From an uncultured Bacteroides sp. (GTDB lineage Bacteria > Bacteroidota > Bacteroidia > Bacteroidales > Bacteroidaceae), in assembly GCF_959029255.1 (NCBI RefSeq), contig NZ_CAUFUE010000032.1, positions 1 through 48,734 on the forward strand: DNA of 48,734 nt, given 5' to 3'. Below are positions 8,450-16,880 of this stretch, piece after piece (the first letter of the stretch is position 1; the number at the start of each line of letters is the position of its first letter). The notes below the pieces were generated by a model. It did not search any database, was not told where the DNA came from, and saw nothing but the letters and a program-made list of their open reading frames with translations. The position numbers were made by a program, and so were the translations under genes.

Positions 8450-9193
8450 TTACCCCATCAACAACTGCGTTAATATTAAGTCTGCAAATAAAATCAGCAC
8501 ACTGCTGGATACCACGGAATCCGTAGAAGCCTTACCCACCTCGATGGAACCTCCTTCAACGGTATAACCGAAGAAAGCCGATACGCTGGCGATGATAAAG
8601 GCAAAAAATAAGGACTTGATGATACCGCACCAGATGAACCATTCTACAAACATATACTGTAAACCGTATTCCAGGTCGACAGCCGACATGATTCCTCCAA
8701 ACCAGCAGGTACAAAATGCACCGATGATTCCGGCAAATATACTGAACGTCACCATCAACGGAATAGTTGTCACCATCGCGGCAATCTTGGGCAATATCAG
8801 ATAGTTTGCTGAATTGACTCCCATAATTTCGAGAGCATCAATCTGTTGGGTCACTCGCATGGTTCCCAGTTCGGAAGCGATATTTGAACCAACCTTTCCC
8901 GCCAGTATCAGGCACATAATGGAAGAAGAAAACTCCAACAACATGATTTCGCGGGTAACATATCCCACTGTCCAGCGTGGCATGAAAGGACTTTCGATGT
9001 TTAGTTTAATCTGAATGGTGATAACGGCTCCGATAAAAAAGGATATCAGCAGTACGATGCCGATAGAATTCACTCCGAGTTGCTCCATCTCGTTGATATA
9101 CTGGCGGAAGAACATACGCATTCGTTCAGGACGGGCAAAGACACGTCCCATCAGCATGATGTATCTTCCTACTGTTCTAAGTGCTTTAATCAT
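8450..9193 (-). CDS. MlaE-type ABC transporter permease
   Basis: A 247-residue integral membrane permease of the MlaE (DUF140) family, first gene of a two-gene unit with the mlaF-like ATPase. Hydrophobic segments are visible near residues 41-62 (SIGIVLLISFFIGAVITIQI), 145-180, 195-215 and 225-246. The family motif region EFSSSIMCLILAGKVGSNIASELG marks it as MlaE-like. It would form the membrane channel that hands lipids to or from a periplasmic MCE protein. Confidence 0.9.
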   Translation of the reverse strand: MIKALRTVGRYIMLMGRVFARPERMRMFFRQYINEMEQLGVNSIGIVLLISFFIGAVITIQIKLNIESPFMPRWTVGYVTREIMLLEFSSSIMCLILAGKVGSNIASELGTMRVTQQIDALEIMGVNSANYLILPKIAAMVTTIPLMVTFSIFAGIIGAFCTCWFGGIMSAVDLEYGLQYMFVEWFIWCGIIKSLFFAFIIASVSAFFGYTVEGGSIEVGKASTDSVVSSSVLILFADLILTQLLMG

Positions 9194-9213
9194 GACTCTT
9201 AAGTATTTGTCTG

Positions 9214-9221
9214 CAAATGTA
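9214..9221 (-). promoter_or_regulatory. -7 box for the mlaE-mlaF unit
   Basis: CAAATGTA on the plus strand reads TACATTTG on the minus strand, a match to TAnnTTTG 21 nt upstream of the mlaE start. The -33 region is weak. Confidence 0.4.
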
Positions 9222-9243
9222 CACTATTTCAGCTTATTTTTGC

Positions 9244-9251
9244 TACATTTG
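9244..9251 (+). promoter_or_regulatory. -7 box upstream of lptB
   Basis: TACATTTG matches TAnnTTTG on the plus strand. If used, the lptB mRNA would begin near 9258, and the inverted repeat at 9261-9397 would form its 5' leader. Confidence 0.4.
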
Positions 9252-9260
9252 CGCCAGTTT

Positions 9261-9397
9261 CACCACAGATTACGCAGTTTAGCACAGATTTTTTGTAAGG
9301 CTTCATGCCAGTTGTGCGAAGTTGTTGTAATCCATAGTGGGAAACAATTAACTGTCGGATTGGTTTTAATCTGTATAAATCTGTGTAATCTGTGGTG
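9261..9397. repeat. Inverted repeat with 30-bp arms in the lptB leader
   Basis: The arms 9261-9290 and 9368-9397 are inverted copies matching at 25 of 30 positions, with a shared outer core CACCACAGATTAC. A 77-nt spacer lies between them. From general familiarity, CACAGATT-rich sequences recur in intergenic DNA of Bacteroides, so this may be a dispersed MITE/REP-like element; that is recall, not a search. No transposase is present. Confidence 0.6.
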
Positions 9398-9407
9398 ATA
9401 TAGCGAT

Positions 9408-10166
9408 ATGGAAGAAGAAAGCAAAATGGTGCTCCGCACGGAAGACTTGGTTAAGAAGTACGGAAAACGTACGGTAGTGAGTCATGTCTCCATTAATGTA
9501 AAACAAGGTGAGATTGTAGGTTTGCTGGGACCGAACGGTGCCGGAAAGACTACTTCGTTCTACATGACCGTTGGGTTGATTACCCCCAATGAAGGGCGCA
9601 TCTTCCTGGATGACCTGGATATCACAAAATATCCCGTGTATAAACGTGCGCAGACCGGCATTGGCTATCTGGCACAGGAAGCATCCGTATTCCGTCAGAT
9701 GAGTGTGGAAGATAATATTGCCTCCGTACTCGAGATGACCGATAAACCTTTGGAATATCAGAAAGAGAAGTTAGAAAGCCTGATTGCTGAATTTCGTTTG
9801 CAGAAGGTGCGGAAGAATAAAGGTAACCAGTTGTCCGGTGGCGAACGTCGTCGTACGGAGATTGCCCGTTGCCTAGCCATTGACCCTAAGTTCATTATGC
9901 TCGATGAGCCTTTTGCCGGTGTAGACCCGATTGCTGTGGAAGACATCCAGCAGATTGTATGGAAGTTGAAAGACCGTAATATCGGCATTCTCATTACCGA
10001 CCACAATGTACAGGAAACGTTGAGCATCACCGACCGTGCTTATCTTTTGTTTGAAGGGAAGATTCTTTTCCAGGGTACCCCCGAAGAGTTGGCTGAGAAC
10101 AAGATAGTTCGTGAAAAGTATTTGAGTAACAGCTTTGTGCTTCGCCGTAAGGACTTTATGGTATAA
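9408..10166 (+). CDS. lptB: LPS export ABC transporter ATP-binding protein LptB
   Basis: LptB is the ATPase of the LptB2FG complex that extracts lipopolysaccharide from the inner membrane. The 252-residue protein has Walker A GPNGAGKT (41-48), Q-loop, signature LSGGERRR (142-149), Walker B FIMLDEP (162-168) and switch His199. The sequence LDEPFAGVDPIAVEDIQ is the LptB form. ATG 9426 would give a start six residues later and is also possible. The OstA-like gene at 22332 is a likely partner in the same pathway. Confidence 0.93.
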   Translation: MEEESKMVLRTEDLVKKYGKRTVVSHVSINVKQGEIVGLLGPNGAGKTTSFYMTVGLITPNEGRIFLDDLDITKYPVYKRAQTGIGYLAQEASVFRQMSVEDNIASVLEMTDKPLEYQKEKLESLIAEFRLQKVRKNKGNQLSGGERRRTEIARCLAIDPKFIMLDEPFAGVDPIAVEDIQQIVWKLKDRNIGILITDHNVQETLSITDRAYLLFEGKILFQGTPEELAENKIVREKYLSNSFVLRRKDFMV

Positions 10167-10192
10167 AAACAGAAGCTCTATGAAATAAAAAA

Positions 10193-10220
10193 AGACCGCT
10201 ATAGGCGGTCTTCTTTTTTT
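10193..10220. terminator. Bidirectional terminator between lptB and the RRM gene
   Basis: AGACCGC (10193-10199) pairs with GCGGTCT (10205-10211). An A run precedes the stem and a T run follows it, so it can end both the plus-strand lptB mRNA and the convergent minus-strand RRM mRNA. Confidence 0.85.
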
Positions 10221-10237
10221 CTCCTTAATCTATATGA

Positions 10238-10486
10238 TTAATATTTCGGAGGTCTAGCTTCTTTTACTACCATCTGGCGGCCGAAGAATTCAGCACCATC
10301 CAGTTCAGCAATAGCTTTGGCAGCAGCAGCGCTGTCTTCCATTTCTACGAATGCAATGCCTCTGAAACGTCCGGTTGCGCGGTCAGTAATAAATTTTACA
10401 GAAGATACTGTACCGTAATCTTCCATGGCCTTTTGCAGGTCACCTTCCTTAACACGGTAGTTAAGGTTTCCAACATAAATGTTCAT
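10238..10486 (-). CDS. Single-RRM RNA-binding protein
   Basis: An 82-residue protein that is essentially one RNA recognition motif. RNP2 is IYVGNL (3-8) and RNP1 is RGIAFVEM (42-49). Small RRM proteins of this type (RbpA/RbpB) are known post-transcriptional regulators in Bacteroides; which paralogue this is cannot be decided here. The gene is monocistronic, has a leader of about 155 nt with two interlocking complementary pairs, and ends at the shared terminator. Binding single-stranded RNA in the cytoplasm is strongly supported; the targets are unknown. Confidence 0.92.
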   Translation of the reverse strand: MNIYVGNLNYRVKEGDLQKAMEDYGTVSSVKFITDRATGRFRGIAFVEMEDSAAAAKAIAELDGAEFFGRQMVVKEARPPKY

Positions 10487-10516
10487 AATGAAAAATGTAA
10501 ATAAATGAAATAAATA

Positions 10517-10644
10517 AAACTCTCTTTGGAAAGACGGCTTAATAATAAAAAGATAACATCGACAGAGAGTTTACAAAAGCGTTTTTTTGAACGGAAGTAA
10601 AAACCATGTAATAGAAATCGAGAAACTAATTGTGTCGTCTTTCC
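10517..10644 (-). promoter_or_regulatory. Structured 5' leader of the RRM gene (pseudoknot-like pairing)
   Basis: On the minus-strand mRNA two 9-nt pairs occur in the order A, B, A', B'. A is 10636-10644 with A' 10528-10536, and B is 10564-10572 with B' 10517-10525. The two helices are interlocked, so they must form a pseudoknot or exclude each other. The leader probably starts near 10640, after a -7-like TTCCTTTG at about 10648-10655 with a TTG 19 nt further upstream. Confidence 0.4.
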
Positions 10645-10801
10645 GCGACAAAGGAACACATTAATTTCGGATATACAATACTTTTCCTCAATTATTTTCA
10701 GTTTTCTTTCCATATTAAAGTTCCAAGGCTTTGTAATTATACTCCGTTGTGTGCTGTAATAAGACATTTTACAGGTTCCATTAGTATCTTTCATTTGTAT
10801 C

Positions 10802-10896
10802 CCACCGACCCTCGATGCACAAGATGCCATCTTGTGTAGTATGAGATGCCATCTTGAACAACACAAGATGCCATCTTGTGCATCGAAGGCCGGTGG
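10802..10896. repeat. Palindrome array with 22-nt spacing inside a larger inverted repeat
   Basis: CACAAGATGCCATCTTGTG, a perfect 19-nt palindrome, occurs at 10818-10836 and 10862-10880, and a shorter copy AGATGCCATCT at 10844-10854. Their centres (10827, 10849, 10871) are exactly 22 nt apart. The whole block is also an inverted repeat: 10812-10826 pairs with 10872-10886, and CCACCG (10802-10807) pairs with CGGTGG (10891-10896). It lies in the 620-nt gap between the RRM gene and tig. The rest of that gap holds only the RRM leader and the tig promoter. Confidence 0.85.
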
Positions 10897-11023
10897 AGAG
10901 CAGGTGGACGGTCTACGGAGAGTAGTGTAGGAAGCGGTATTATCGTACTTTCAGAGCCTAATCTCCCACATTATTATTAAGGTTGGGGTTTTGGCGGTGA
11001 CAGGAAATAATTGTCTGTGTTTT

Positions 11024-11054
11024 TTTGATAATTGAAAGATTAACGCTAATTTTG
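11024..11054 (+). promoter_or_regulatory. tig promoter (-33 and -7 boxes)
   Basis: TTTG at 11024-11027, a 19-nt spacer and TAATTTTG at 11047-11054 form a complete Bacteroides sigma-ABfr-type promoter. The predicted start is near 11061, about 46 nt before the tig ATG. Confidence 0.75.
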
Positions 11055-11106
11055 CACGCTCGTTTGAGATTGGAATAAAGTATAAATCAAATAAATAATT
11101 GTCAGA

Positions 11107-12462
11107 ATGAACGTTTCATTGCAAAACATTGACAAAGTAAGCGCATTGCTTACTGTAAAGCTTGAGAAAGCAGATTATCAAGAAAAGGTAGATAAGTCGT
11201 TGAAGCATTTCCGCCAGAAAGCTCAGGTGCCGGGTTTCCGTCCAGGTATGGTGCCGATGGGTTTGGTAAAGAAGATGTATGGTAAATCAGTATTGGCTGA
11301 GGAAGTGAACAAAGTCCTTTCAGAAGCAGTATACAAGTATATTCAAGACAACAAGGTGAATATCCTTGGCGAACCTCTGCCTAACGAAGACAAGCAAAAG
11401 GAAATCGACTTTGATACAATGGAAGAGTTCGAATTCTTGTTTGATATCGCTTTGGCTCCTGAATTCAAAGTCGAAGTGGATGCAAAGGATGAAGTAAACT
11501 ATTATACGATTGATGTAACGGAAGAAATGGTGAACAACCAGGTGAAGGCTTACACTCAACGTAACGGCAAATACGAAAGTGTAGAAACTTTCGAAGGCAA
11601 CGATATGATGAAAGGTTTGCTGGCCGAGTTGGATGAAGAAGGCAATACAAAAGAAGGCGGTATCCAGGTGGAAGCTGCCGTTATGATGCCGTCTTACATG
11701 AAGAACGACGAGCAAAAAGCAATTTTTGCCAATGCAAAAGTAAACGATGTTCTTGTATTCAACCCTTATACCGCTTGGGACGGTAATGCTGCCGAACTCG
11801 CTTCTCTGCTGAAGATTGAAAAGGAAGCTGCTGCTGAAATGAAGTCTAACTTCAGTTATCAGGTTGAGGAAATCACTCGTTTCGTAGAAGGTGAACTGAA
11901 TCAGGAAATCTTCGATCAGGTATTCGGTAAAGATGTAGTGACGAGCGAAGAAGAATTCCGCACCAAAGTAAAAGAAGTGGTTGCCGGACAGTTTATGGCA
12001 GATACAGACTATAAATTCTTGATTGATGCCCGCAAGATGTTGGAAGAGAAAGTCGGTAAACTGGAATTCCCGGATGCATTGTTAAAGCGTATTATGCGTC
12101 TTAACAACCCTGATAAGGATGAAAAGTTTGTAGAAGATAACTATGATAAGAGCATCGAAGAACTGATTTGGCACCTGATTAAGGAACAGCTGGTGAAAGC
12201 TAACGACATCAAGGTTGAGCAGGAAGATATTGTAAATATGGCTAAGGAAGCTACCCGTGCACAGTTTGCGCAATACGGTATGCTGAGTGTGCCCGAAGAA
12301 ATCCTCGAGAACTACTCAAAGGAGATGTTGAAGAAGAAAGAAAGCGTTGAAGGTTTGGTGAACCGTGTGGTTGAAACCAAATTGGCCGCTGCTTTGAAGT
12401 CTCAGGTGAAGTTAAATAATAAAACAGTTTCAGCAGAAGAGTTCAACAAGATGTTTGAATAA
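11107..12462 (+). CDS. tig: Trigger factor
   Basis: Trigger factor is the ribosome-bound chaperone that meets nascent chains at the exit tunnel. The 451-residue protein carries the ribosome-docking signature GFRPGMVP at residues 43-50 in its N-terminal domain. The middle domain corresponds to the FKBP-like prolyl isomerase fold but is divergent, as is common in Bacteroidetes, and the C-terminal arm region is rich in charged helices. Placement directly before clpP and clpX is the classical tig-clpP-clpX order. A terminator at 12496-12534 separates it from clpP. Confidence 0.93.
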   Translation: MNVSLQNIDKVSALLTVKLEKADYQEKVDKSLKHFRQKAQVPGFRPGMVPMGLVKKMYGKSVLAEEVNKVLSEAVYKYIQDNKVNILGEPLPNEDKQKEIDFDTMEEFEFLFDIALAPEFKVEVDAKDEVNYYTIDVTEEMVNNQVKAYTQRNGKYESVETFEGNDMMKGLLAELDEEGNTKEGGIQVEAAVMMPSYMKNDEQKAIFANAKVNDVLVFNPYTAWDGNAAELASLLKIEKEAAAEMKSNFSYQVEEITRFVEGELNQEIFDQVFGKDVVTSEEEFRTKVKEVVAGQFMADTDYKFLIDARKMLEEKVGKLEFPDALLKRIMRLNNPDKDEKFVEDNYDKSIEELIWHLIKEQLVKANDIKVEQEDIVNMAKEATRAQFAQYGMLSVPEEILENYSKEMLKKKESVEGLVNRVVETKLAAALKSQVKLNNKTVSAEEFNKMFE

Positions 12463-12495
12463 GATTATGCCGGGAAACGGTTGATTTTTATAAAG

Positions 12496-12534
12496 AAACA
12501 CAGAGTTTGACAAACTATAACTCTGTGTTTTTTT
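12496..12534 (+). terminator. Terminator after tig
   Basis: A perfect 12-bp stem (12496-12507 with 12519-12530) is followed by a T run. The TTTG at 12532-12535 in the T run also lies 20 nt before a -7-like TTTCTTTG (12556-12563), so the clpP promoter may begin inside the terminator. Confidence 0.88.
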
Positions 12535-12599
12535 GTGTCTCTGTGTTCTTTTTTGTTTCTTTGCACCTTATTATATATATAACCAAAAACAGAAAGAAA

Positions 12600-13262
12600 A
12601 TGGATGATTTTAGAAAATACGCTACCAAGCATTTAGGTATGAACAGCTTGGTGCTGGATGATGTGATTAAATCACAAGCCGGGTATTTAAATCCCTATAT
12701 CCTGGAAGAACGTCAGCTCAACGTAACTCAGCTCGATGTGTTCTCCCGCCTGATGATGGACCGCATCATCTTCCTCGGTACTCAGATTGACGATTATACC
12801 GCCAATACATTGCAGGCGCAATTGCTGTATCTGGATTCTGCCGACCCCGGTAAAGATATTTCTATTTATATCAATTCTCCGGGCGGTTCGGTATATGCCG
12901 GACTGGGTATTTACGATACCATGCAGTTCATCAGTAGCGATGTGGCAACCATTTGTACCGGTATGGCGGCCAGTATGGCAGCTGTGCTTCTCGTGGCGGG
13001 TGCGCAGGGTAAGCGTTCCGCGCTGACTCACTCCCGCGTGATGATACATCAGCCGATGGGTGGCGCTCAGGGACAGGCTTCGGATATCGAGATTACCGCA
13101 CGTGAAATCCAAAAACTGAAGAAAGAACTTTATACTATCATTGCCGACCACTCGCATACTCCGTTTGACAAAGTATGGGCTGACTCAGACCGCGATTATT
13201 GGATGACTGCGCAGGAAGCCAAGGAGTATGGTATGGTAGACGAAGTGTTGATTAAAAAATAA
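12600..13262 (+). CDS. clpP: ATP-dependent Clp protease proteolytic subunit
   Basis: ClpP forms the 14-subunit serine protease barrel that degrades substrates unfolded by ClpX. The catalytic triad is S125 (GMAASMA), H150 (MIHQPM) and D199 (DRDY), with the family's exact spacing of 25 and 49 residues. The start is ATG 12600 (MDDFRKYATKHLG), giving 220 residues. The reading frame is open back to an ATG at 12507, but that extension lies in the tig terminator and would add an unrelated hydrophobic stretch. clpX follows after 2 nt, so translation is probably coupled. Confidence 0.95.
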   Translation: MDDFRKYATKHLGMNSLVLDDVIKSQAGYLNPYILEERQLNVTQLDVFSRLMMDRIIFLGTQIDDYTANTLQAQLLYLDSADPGKDISIYINSPGGSVYAGLGIYDTMQFISSDVATICTGMAASMAAVLLVAGAQGKRSALTHSRVMIHQPMGGAQGQASDIEITAREIQKLKKELYTIIADHSHTPFDKVWADSDRDYWMTAQEAKEYGMVDEVLIKK

Positions 13263-13264
13263 AT

Positions 13265-14506
13265 ATGGCAGACTCTAAACGAAATAAAAACAGATGTAGT
13301 TTCTGCGGACGTTCGGAAGATGAAGTCGGATTCCTGATAACGGGAATGAACGGCTACATTTGTGACAGTTGTGCTACCCAGGCATACGAGATTACTCAGG
13401 AAGCCTTGGGCACCAAGAAAAGCGGCGCCACGAAGCTGAATCTGAAAGAACTTCCCAAACCCGTAGAGATTAAGAACTTTCTCGACCAGTACGTCATCGG
13501 GCAAGATGATGCCAAGCGTTTTTTGGCCGTATCCGTGTATAACCATTACAAGCGACTGTTGCAGAAAGACGGAGGCGATGATGTAGAGATTGAAAAGTCC
13601 AACATCGTTATGGTAGGCAGTACCGGAACGGGAAAGACATTGTTGGCGCGTACCATTGCCAAATTGCTCCATGTACCTTTTACTATTGTGGACGCAACGG
13701 TCTTGACGGAAGCCGGTTACGTGGGCGAGGATATAGAAAGTATTCTGACACGCCTTCTGCAAGTGGCCGATTATAATGTGCCCGAAGCGGAGCAAGGCAT
13801 CGTGTTCATTGATGAAATCGATAAGATTGCCCGTAAAGGCGATAACCCTTCCATTACCCGTGATGTAAGTGGTGAAGGTGTGCAGCAAGGATTGCTCAAA
13901 TTGCTGGAAGGCTCGGTTGTAAACGTTCCGCCACAGGGTGGTCGTAAACATCCTGACCAGAAGATGATTCCGGTGAATACCAAGAATATCCTGTTCATTT
14001 GCGGTGGAGCATTCGATGGCATCGAAAAGAAGATTGCGCAACGACTGAACACCCATGTGGTGGGATACAGTGCTGTTCGCAATACGGCTACCATTGACAA
14101 GAGTAACCTGATGCAATACATTGCCCCGCAGGATTTGAAGTCATTCGGCCTGATACCCGAGATTATCGGTCGTCTGCCGGTGCTGACTTATCTGAATCCG
14201 CTAGACCGTACGGCATTACGCGCTATCCTCACGGAACCGAAGAACTCTATAATCAAACAATATGTCAAGTTGTTTGAGATGGATGGAGTGAAACTATCTT
14301 TTGATGATGCGGTGTTTGAATATATTGTAGATAAAGCTGTTGAATATAAGTTGGGAGCTCGCGGATTGCGTTCCATAGTGGAGACTATCATGATGGATGC
14401 GATGTTCGAAATCCCTTCCGAACAGAAGGATAGCTTTGTCGTGACGCTGGATTATGCCAAACGTCAATTGGAAAAAGCAAATATGGCAAGGCTCCAAAGT
14501 GCTTAA
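13265..14506 (+). CDS. clpX: ATP-dependent Clp protease ATP-binding subunit ClpX
   Basis: ClpX is the AAA+ unfoldase that feeds substrates to ClpP. The 413-residue protein has the N-terminal zinc-binding domain with C11, C14, C33 and C36. The AAA+ core has Walker A GSTGTGKT (118-125), pore loop GYVGED (151-156), Walker B FIDEID (181-186) and the RKH pore loop (GGRKHP). The ClpP-docking loop that reads IGF in E. coli appears as VGY near 266-268. It is cotranscribed with clpP. Confidence 0.97.
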   Translation: MADSKRNKNRCSFCGRSEDEVGFLITGMNGYICDSCATQAYEITQEALGTKKSGATKLNLKELPKPVEIKNFLDQYVIGQDDAKRFLAVSVYNHYKRLLQKDGGDDVEIEKSNIVMVGSTGTGKTLLARTIAKLLHVPFTIVDATVLTEAGYVGEDIESILTRLLQVADYNVPEAEQGIVFIDEIDKIARKGDNPSITRDVSGEGVQQGLLKLLEGSVVNVPPQGGRKHPDQKMIPVNTKNILFICGGAFDGIEKKIAQRLNTHVVGYSAVRNTATIDKSNLMQYIAPQDLKSFGLIPEIIGRLPVLTYLNPLDRTALRAILTEPKNSIIKQYVKLFEMDGVKLSFDDAVFEYIVDKAVEYKLGARGLRSIVETIMMDAMFEIPSEQKDSFVVTLDYAKRQLEKANMARLQSA

Positions 14507-14574
14507 AATCAAAAGGTAATGTAAACTAAAGCCGACTTTTTTACTTTTTATTGAAAATATTCGGTAGATTATGC

Positions 14575-14604
14575 TTGAAATTTAAGAAGTTGTTTATAAC
14601 TTTG
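14575..14604 (+). promoter_or_regulatory. recQ promoter
   Basis: A partial -33 (TTG at 14575-14577), a 19-nt spacer and the perfect -7 box TAACTTTG (14597-14604). The start would be near 14611, about 54 nt before the recQ ATG at 14665. Confidence 0.6.
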
Positions 14605-14664
14605 TTAGAGTTCTAAGAATACAAGTAGTATAATTGATAACTCTATAAAACAACCTAATGAATC

Positions 14665-16848
14665 ATGGCAGGGAAGAAGTTTAATTTGACAGACCAGCTG
14701 AAGAAATACTTCGGGTTCGACACTTTTAAAGGAAATCAGGAAGCAATCATACAGAATCTGTTGGAAGGTAATGATACGTTCGTGTTGATGCCTACCGGTG
14801 GTGGAAAATCTTTGTGTTATCAGTTGCCTTCTTTATTAATGGAAGGTACGGCCATTGTAATTTCTCCGTTGATTGCCTTGATGAAGAACCAGGTCGATGC
14901 GATGCGTAACTTCAGTGAAGAAGATGGAATAGCGCATTTCATAAACTCTTCCCTTAATAAAGGTGCGATAGACCAGGTGAAGTCCGACATTCTCGCCGGT
15001 AAGACGAAGTTGCTGTATGTAGCTCCCGAATCACTGACGAAAGACGAAAACGTGGAGTTCCTGAAAACGGTAAAGATATCTTTCTATGCCGTAGACGAGG
15101 CTCACTGTATTTCTGAATGGGGACATGATTTCCGCCCCGAATATCGACGTATCCGCCCTATTATCAATGAAATCGGGAAAGCTCCGCTGATAGCGTTGAC
15201 TGCGACCGCTACTCCGAAAGTGCAACATGATATCCAGAAAAACCTGGGTATGGTGGAAGCACAGGTGTTCAAGTCATCGTTCAACCGTCCGAACCTCTAC
15301 TACGAGGTGCGTCCAAAGACTGCAAACGTAGATAGGGATATCATCAAGTTTATCAAGAATAATCCGGAGAAGTCGGGCATTATATACTGCCTGAGCCGGA
15401 AGAAAGTGGAGGAACTTGCTGAAATCTTACAGGCAAACGGCATTAATGCCCGCGCATACCATGCCGGAATGGATTCGGCCACACGTACACAGAACCAGGA
15501 TGACTTCCTGATGGAAAAAATAGATGTGATTGTGGCTACCATTGCTTTCGGTATGGGGATTGATAAGCCTGATGTACGTTTTGTAATTCACTATGATATC
15601 CCAAAAAGTTTGGAGGGATATTATCAGGAAACCGGACGTGCCGGAAGAGATGGGGGAGAAGGGCAGTGCATTACTTTCTATACAAACAAAGACTTGCAGA
15701 AGCTTGAAAAGTTTATGCAAGGTAAACCTGTTGCAGAACAGGAAATTGGCAAGCAGCTTCTGCTGGAAACCGCTGCGTATGCCGAATCATCCGTTTGCCG
15801 CCGAAAGACGCTGTTGCACTATTTCGGTGAAGAGTATATGGAGGATAATTGTGGTAATTGTGACAACTGTTTAAATCCTAAAAAACAAGTGGAGGCTCAG
15901 GAATTATTATGTACCGTGATAGAAGCGATTATCGCGGTGAAAGAGAATTTTAAAGCAGATTATATTATAGACATTATACAAGGAAAAGAAACTTCAGAGG
16001 TGCAGGCTCATCTGCACGAAGACCTTGAAGTATTCGGTTCCGGTATGGGCGAAGAAGACAAAACTTGGAATGCTGTTATCCGTCAGGCGCTGATTGCAGG
16101 TTATTTAAGTAAAGATGTAGAGAACTACGGTTTGCTCAAGGTTACGGAGGAAGGTAAGAAGTTCCTTAAACATCCGAAATCTTTCAAGATAACGGAAGAC
16201 AATGACTTTGAGGAAGTGGAAGAAGAAGCTCCGGCTCGTGGCGGTGGCGCTTGTGCGGTAGACCCGGCACTCTACTCTATGTTGAAGGACTTGCGTAAGA
16301 AACTGTCCAAGAAATTGGAAGTGCCGCCGTACGTAATTTTCCAGGATCCTTCTTTGGAAGCGATGGCTACTATCTATCCGGTGACTCTGGATGAACTGCA
16401 AAACATTCCGGGCGTGGGTGCCGGTAAGGCAAAACGCTATGGCGAAGAGTTCTGTAAATTGATTAAACGTCATTGCGAGGAGAATGAGATTGAACGCCCC
16501 GAAGACTTGCGTGTCCGTACGGTTGCCAATAAGTCCAAGCTGAAAGTCTCAATTATTCAGGCTATTGACCGTAAGGTGGCATTGGACGATATTGCGATGT
16601 CTAAGGGTATTGAGTTCAGCGAACTGCTTGACGAAATTGAAGCTATCGTTTTTTCCGGTACGAAGTTGAATATCGATTACTTCCTGGATGAAATTATGGA
16701 CGAAGACCACATGCTGGATATCTATGATTATTTCAAAGAATCTACCACGGATAAGATTGATGATGCATTGGATGAATTGGGTGATGATTTTGCCGAAGAA
16801 GAAGTACGTTTAGTGCGCATTAAATTCATCTCTGAAATGGCGAATTAA
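14665..16848 (+). CDS. recQ: ATP-dependent DNA helicase RecQ
   Basis: RecQ is a 3'-5' helicase that unwinds recombination and stalled-fork intermediates. The 727-residue protein has Walker A TGGGKS (44-49) and the DEAH box (144-147, VDEAHCISEWGHDFRPEY). It has helicase domain 2 with the QETGRAGRDG motif and a zinc-binding RQC domain (C in SSVCRR, then CGNCDNC). An HRDC domain follows (LQNIPGVGAGKAKRYG). About 120 further residues extend past the HRDC, making it longer than the ~610-residue E. coli protein. This tail looks helical and acidic and has no function I can assign. Confidence 0.95.
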   Translation: MAGKKFNLTDQLKKYFGFDTFKGNQEAIIQNLLEGNDTFVLMPTGGGKSLCYQLPSLLMEGTAIVISPLIALMKNQVDAMRNFSEEDGIAHFINSSLNKGAIDQVKSDILAGKTKLLYVAPESLTKDENVEFLKTVKISFYAVDEAHCISEWGHDFRPEYRRIRPIINEIGKAPLIALTATATPKVQHDIQKNLGMVEAQVFKSSFNRPNLYYEVRPKTANVDRDIIKFIKNNPEKSGIIYCLSRKKVEELAEILQANGINARAYHAGMDSATRTQNQDDFLMEKIDVIVATIAFGMGIDKPDVRFVIHYDIPKSLEGYYQETGRAGRDGGEGQCITFYTNKDLQKLEKFMQGKPVAEQEIGKQLLLETAAYAESSVCRRKTLLHYFGEEYMEDNCGNCDNCLNPKKQVEAQELLCTVIEAIIAVKENFKADYIIDIIQGKETSEVQAHLHEDLEVFGSGMGEEDKTWNAVIRQALIAGYLSKDVENYGLLKVTEEGKKFLKHPKSFKITEDNDFEEVEEEAPARGGGACAVDPALYSMLKDLRKKLSKKLEVPPYVIFQDPSLEAMATIYPVTLDELQNIPGVGAGKAKRYGEEFCKLIKRHCEENEIERPEDLRVRTVANKSKLKVSIIQAIDRKVALDDIAMSKGIEFSELLDEIEAIVFSGTKLNIDYFLDEIMDEDHMLDIYDYFKESTTDKIDDALDELGDDFAEEEVRLVRIKFISEMAN

Positions 16849-16880
16849 TCATCGACCGCTGATTTAAAAAAAGAAAAAAA

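Noticed and set aside
10483..10866. 127-codon minus-strand frame upstream of the RRM gene
   Set aside because: It overlaps the structured leader and the palindrome array, has no family-like sequence, and is most likely chance.
10812..10886. CRISPR array
   Set aside because: The repeats are palindromic with only a few nt between copies, so there are no spacers of CRISPR length and no cas genes.
12507..12599. 31-residue extension of ClpP
   Set aside because: It runs through the tig terminator and gives a hydrophobic stretch not found in ClpP; MDDFRKYATK at 12600 is the usual start.
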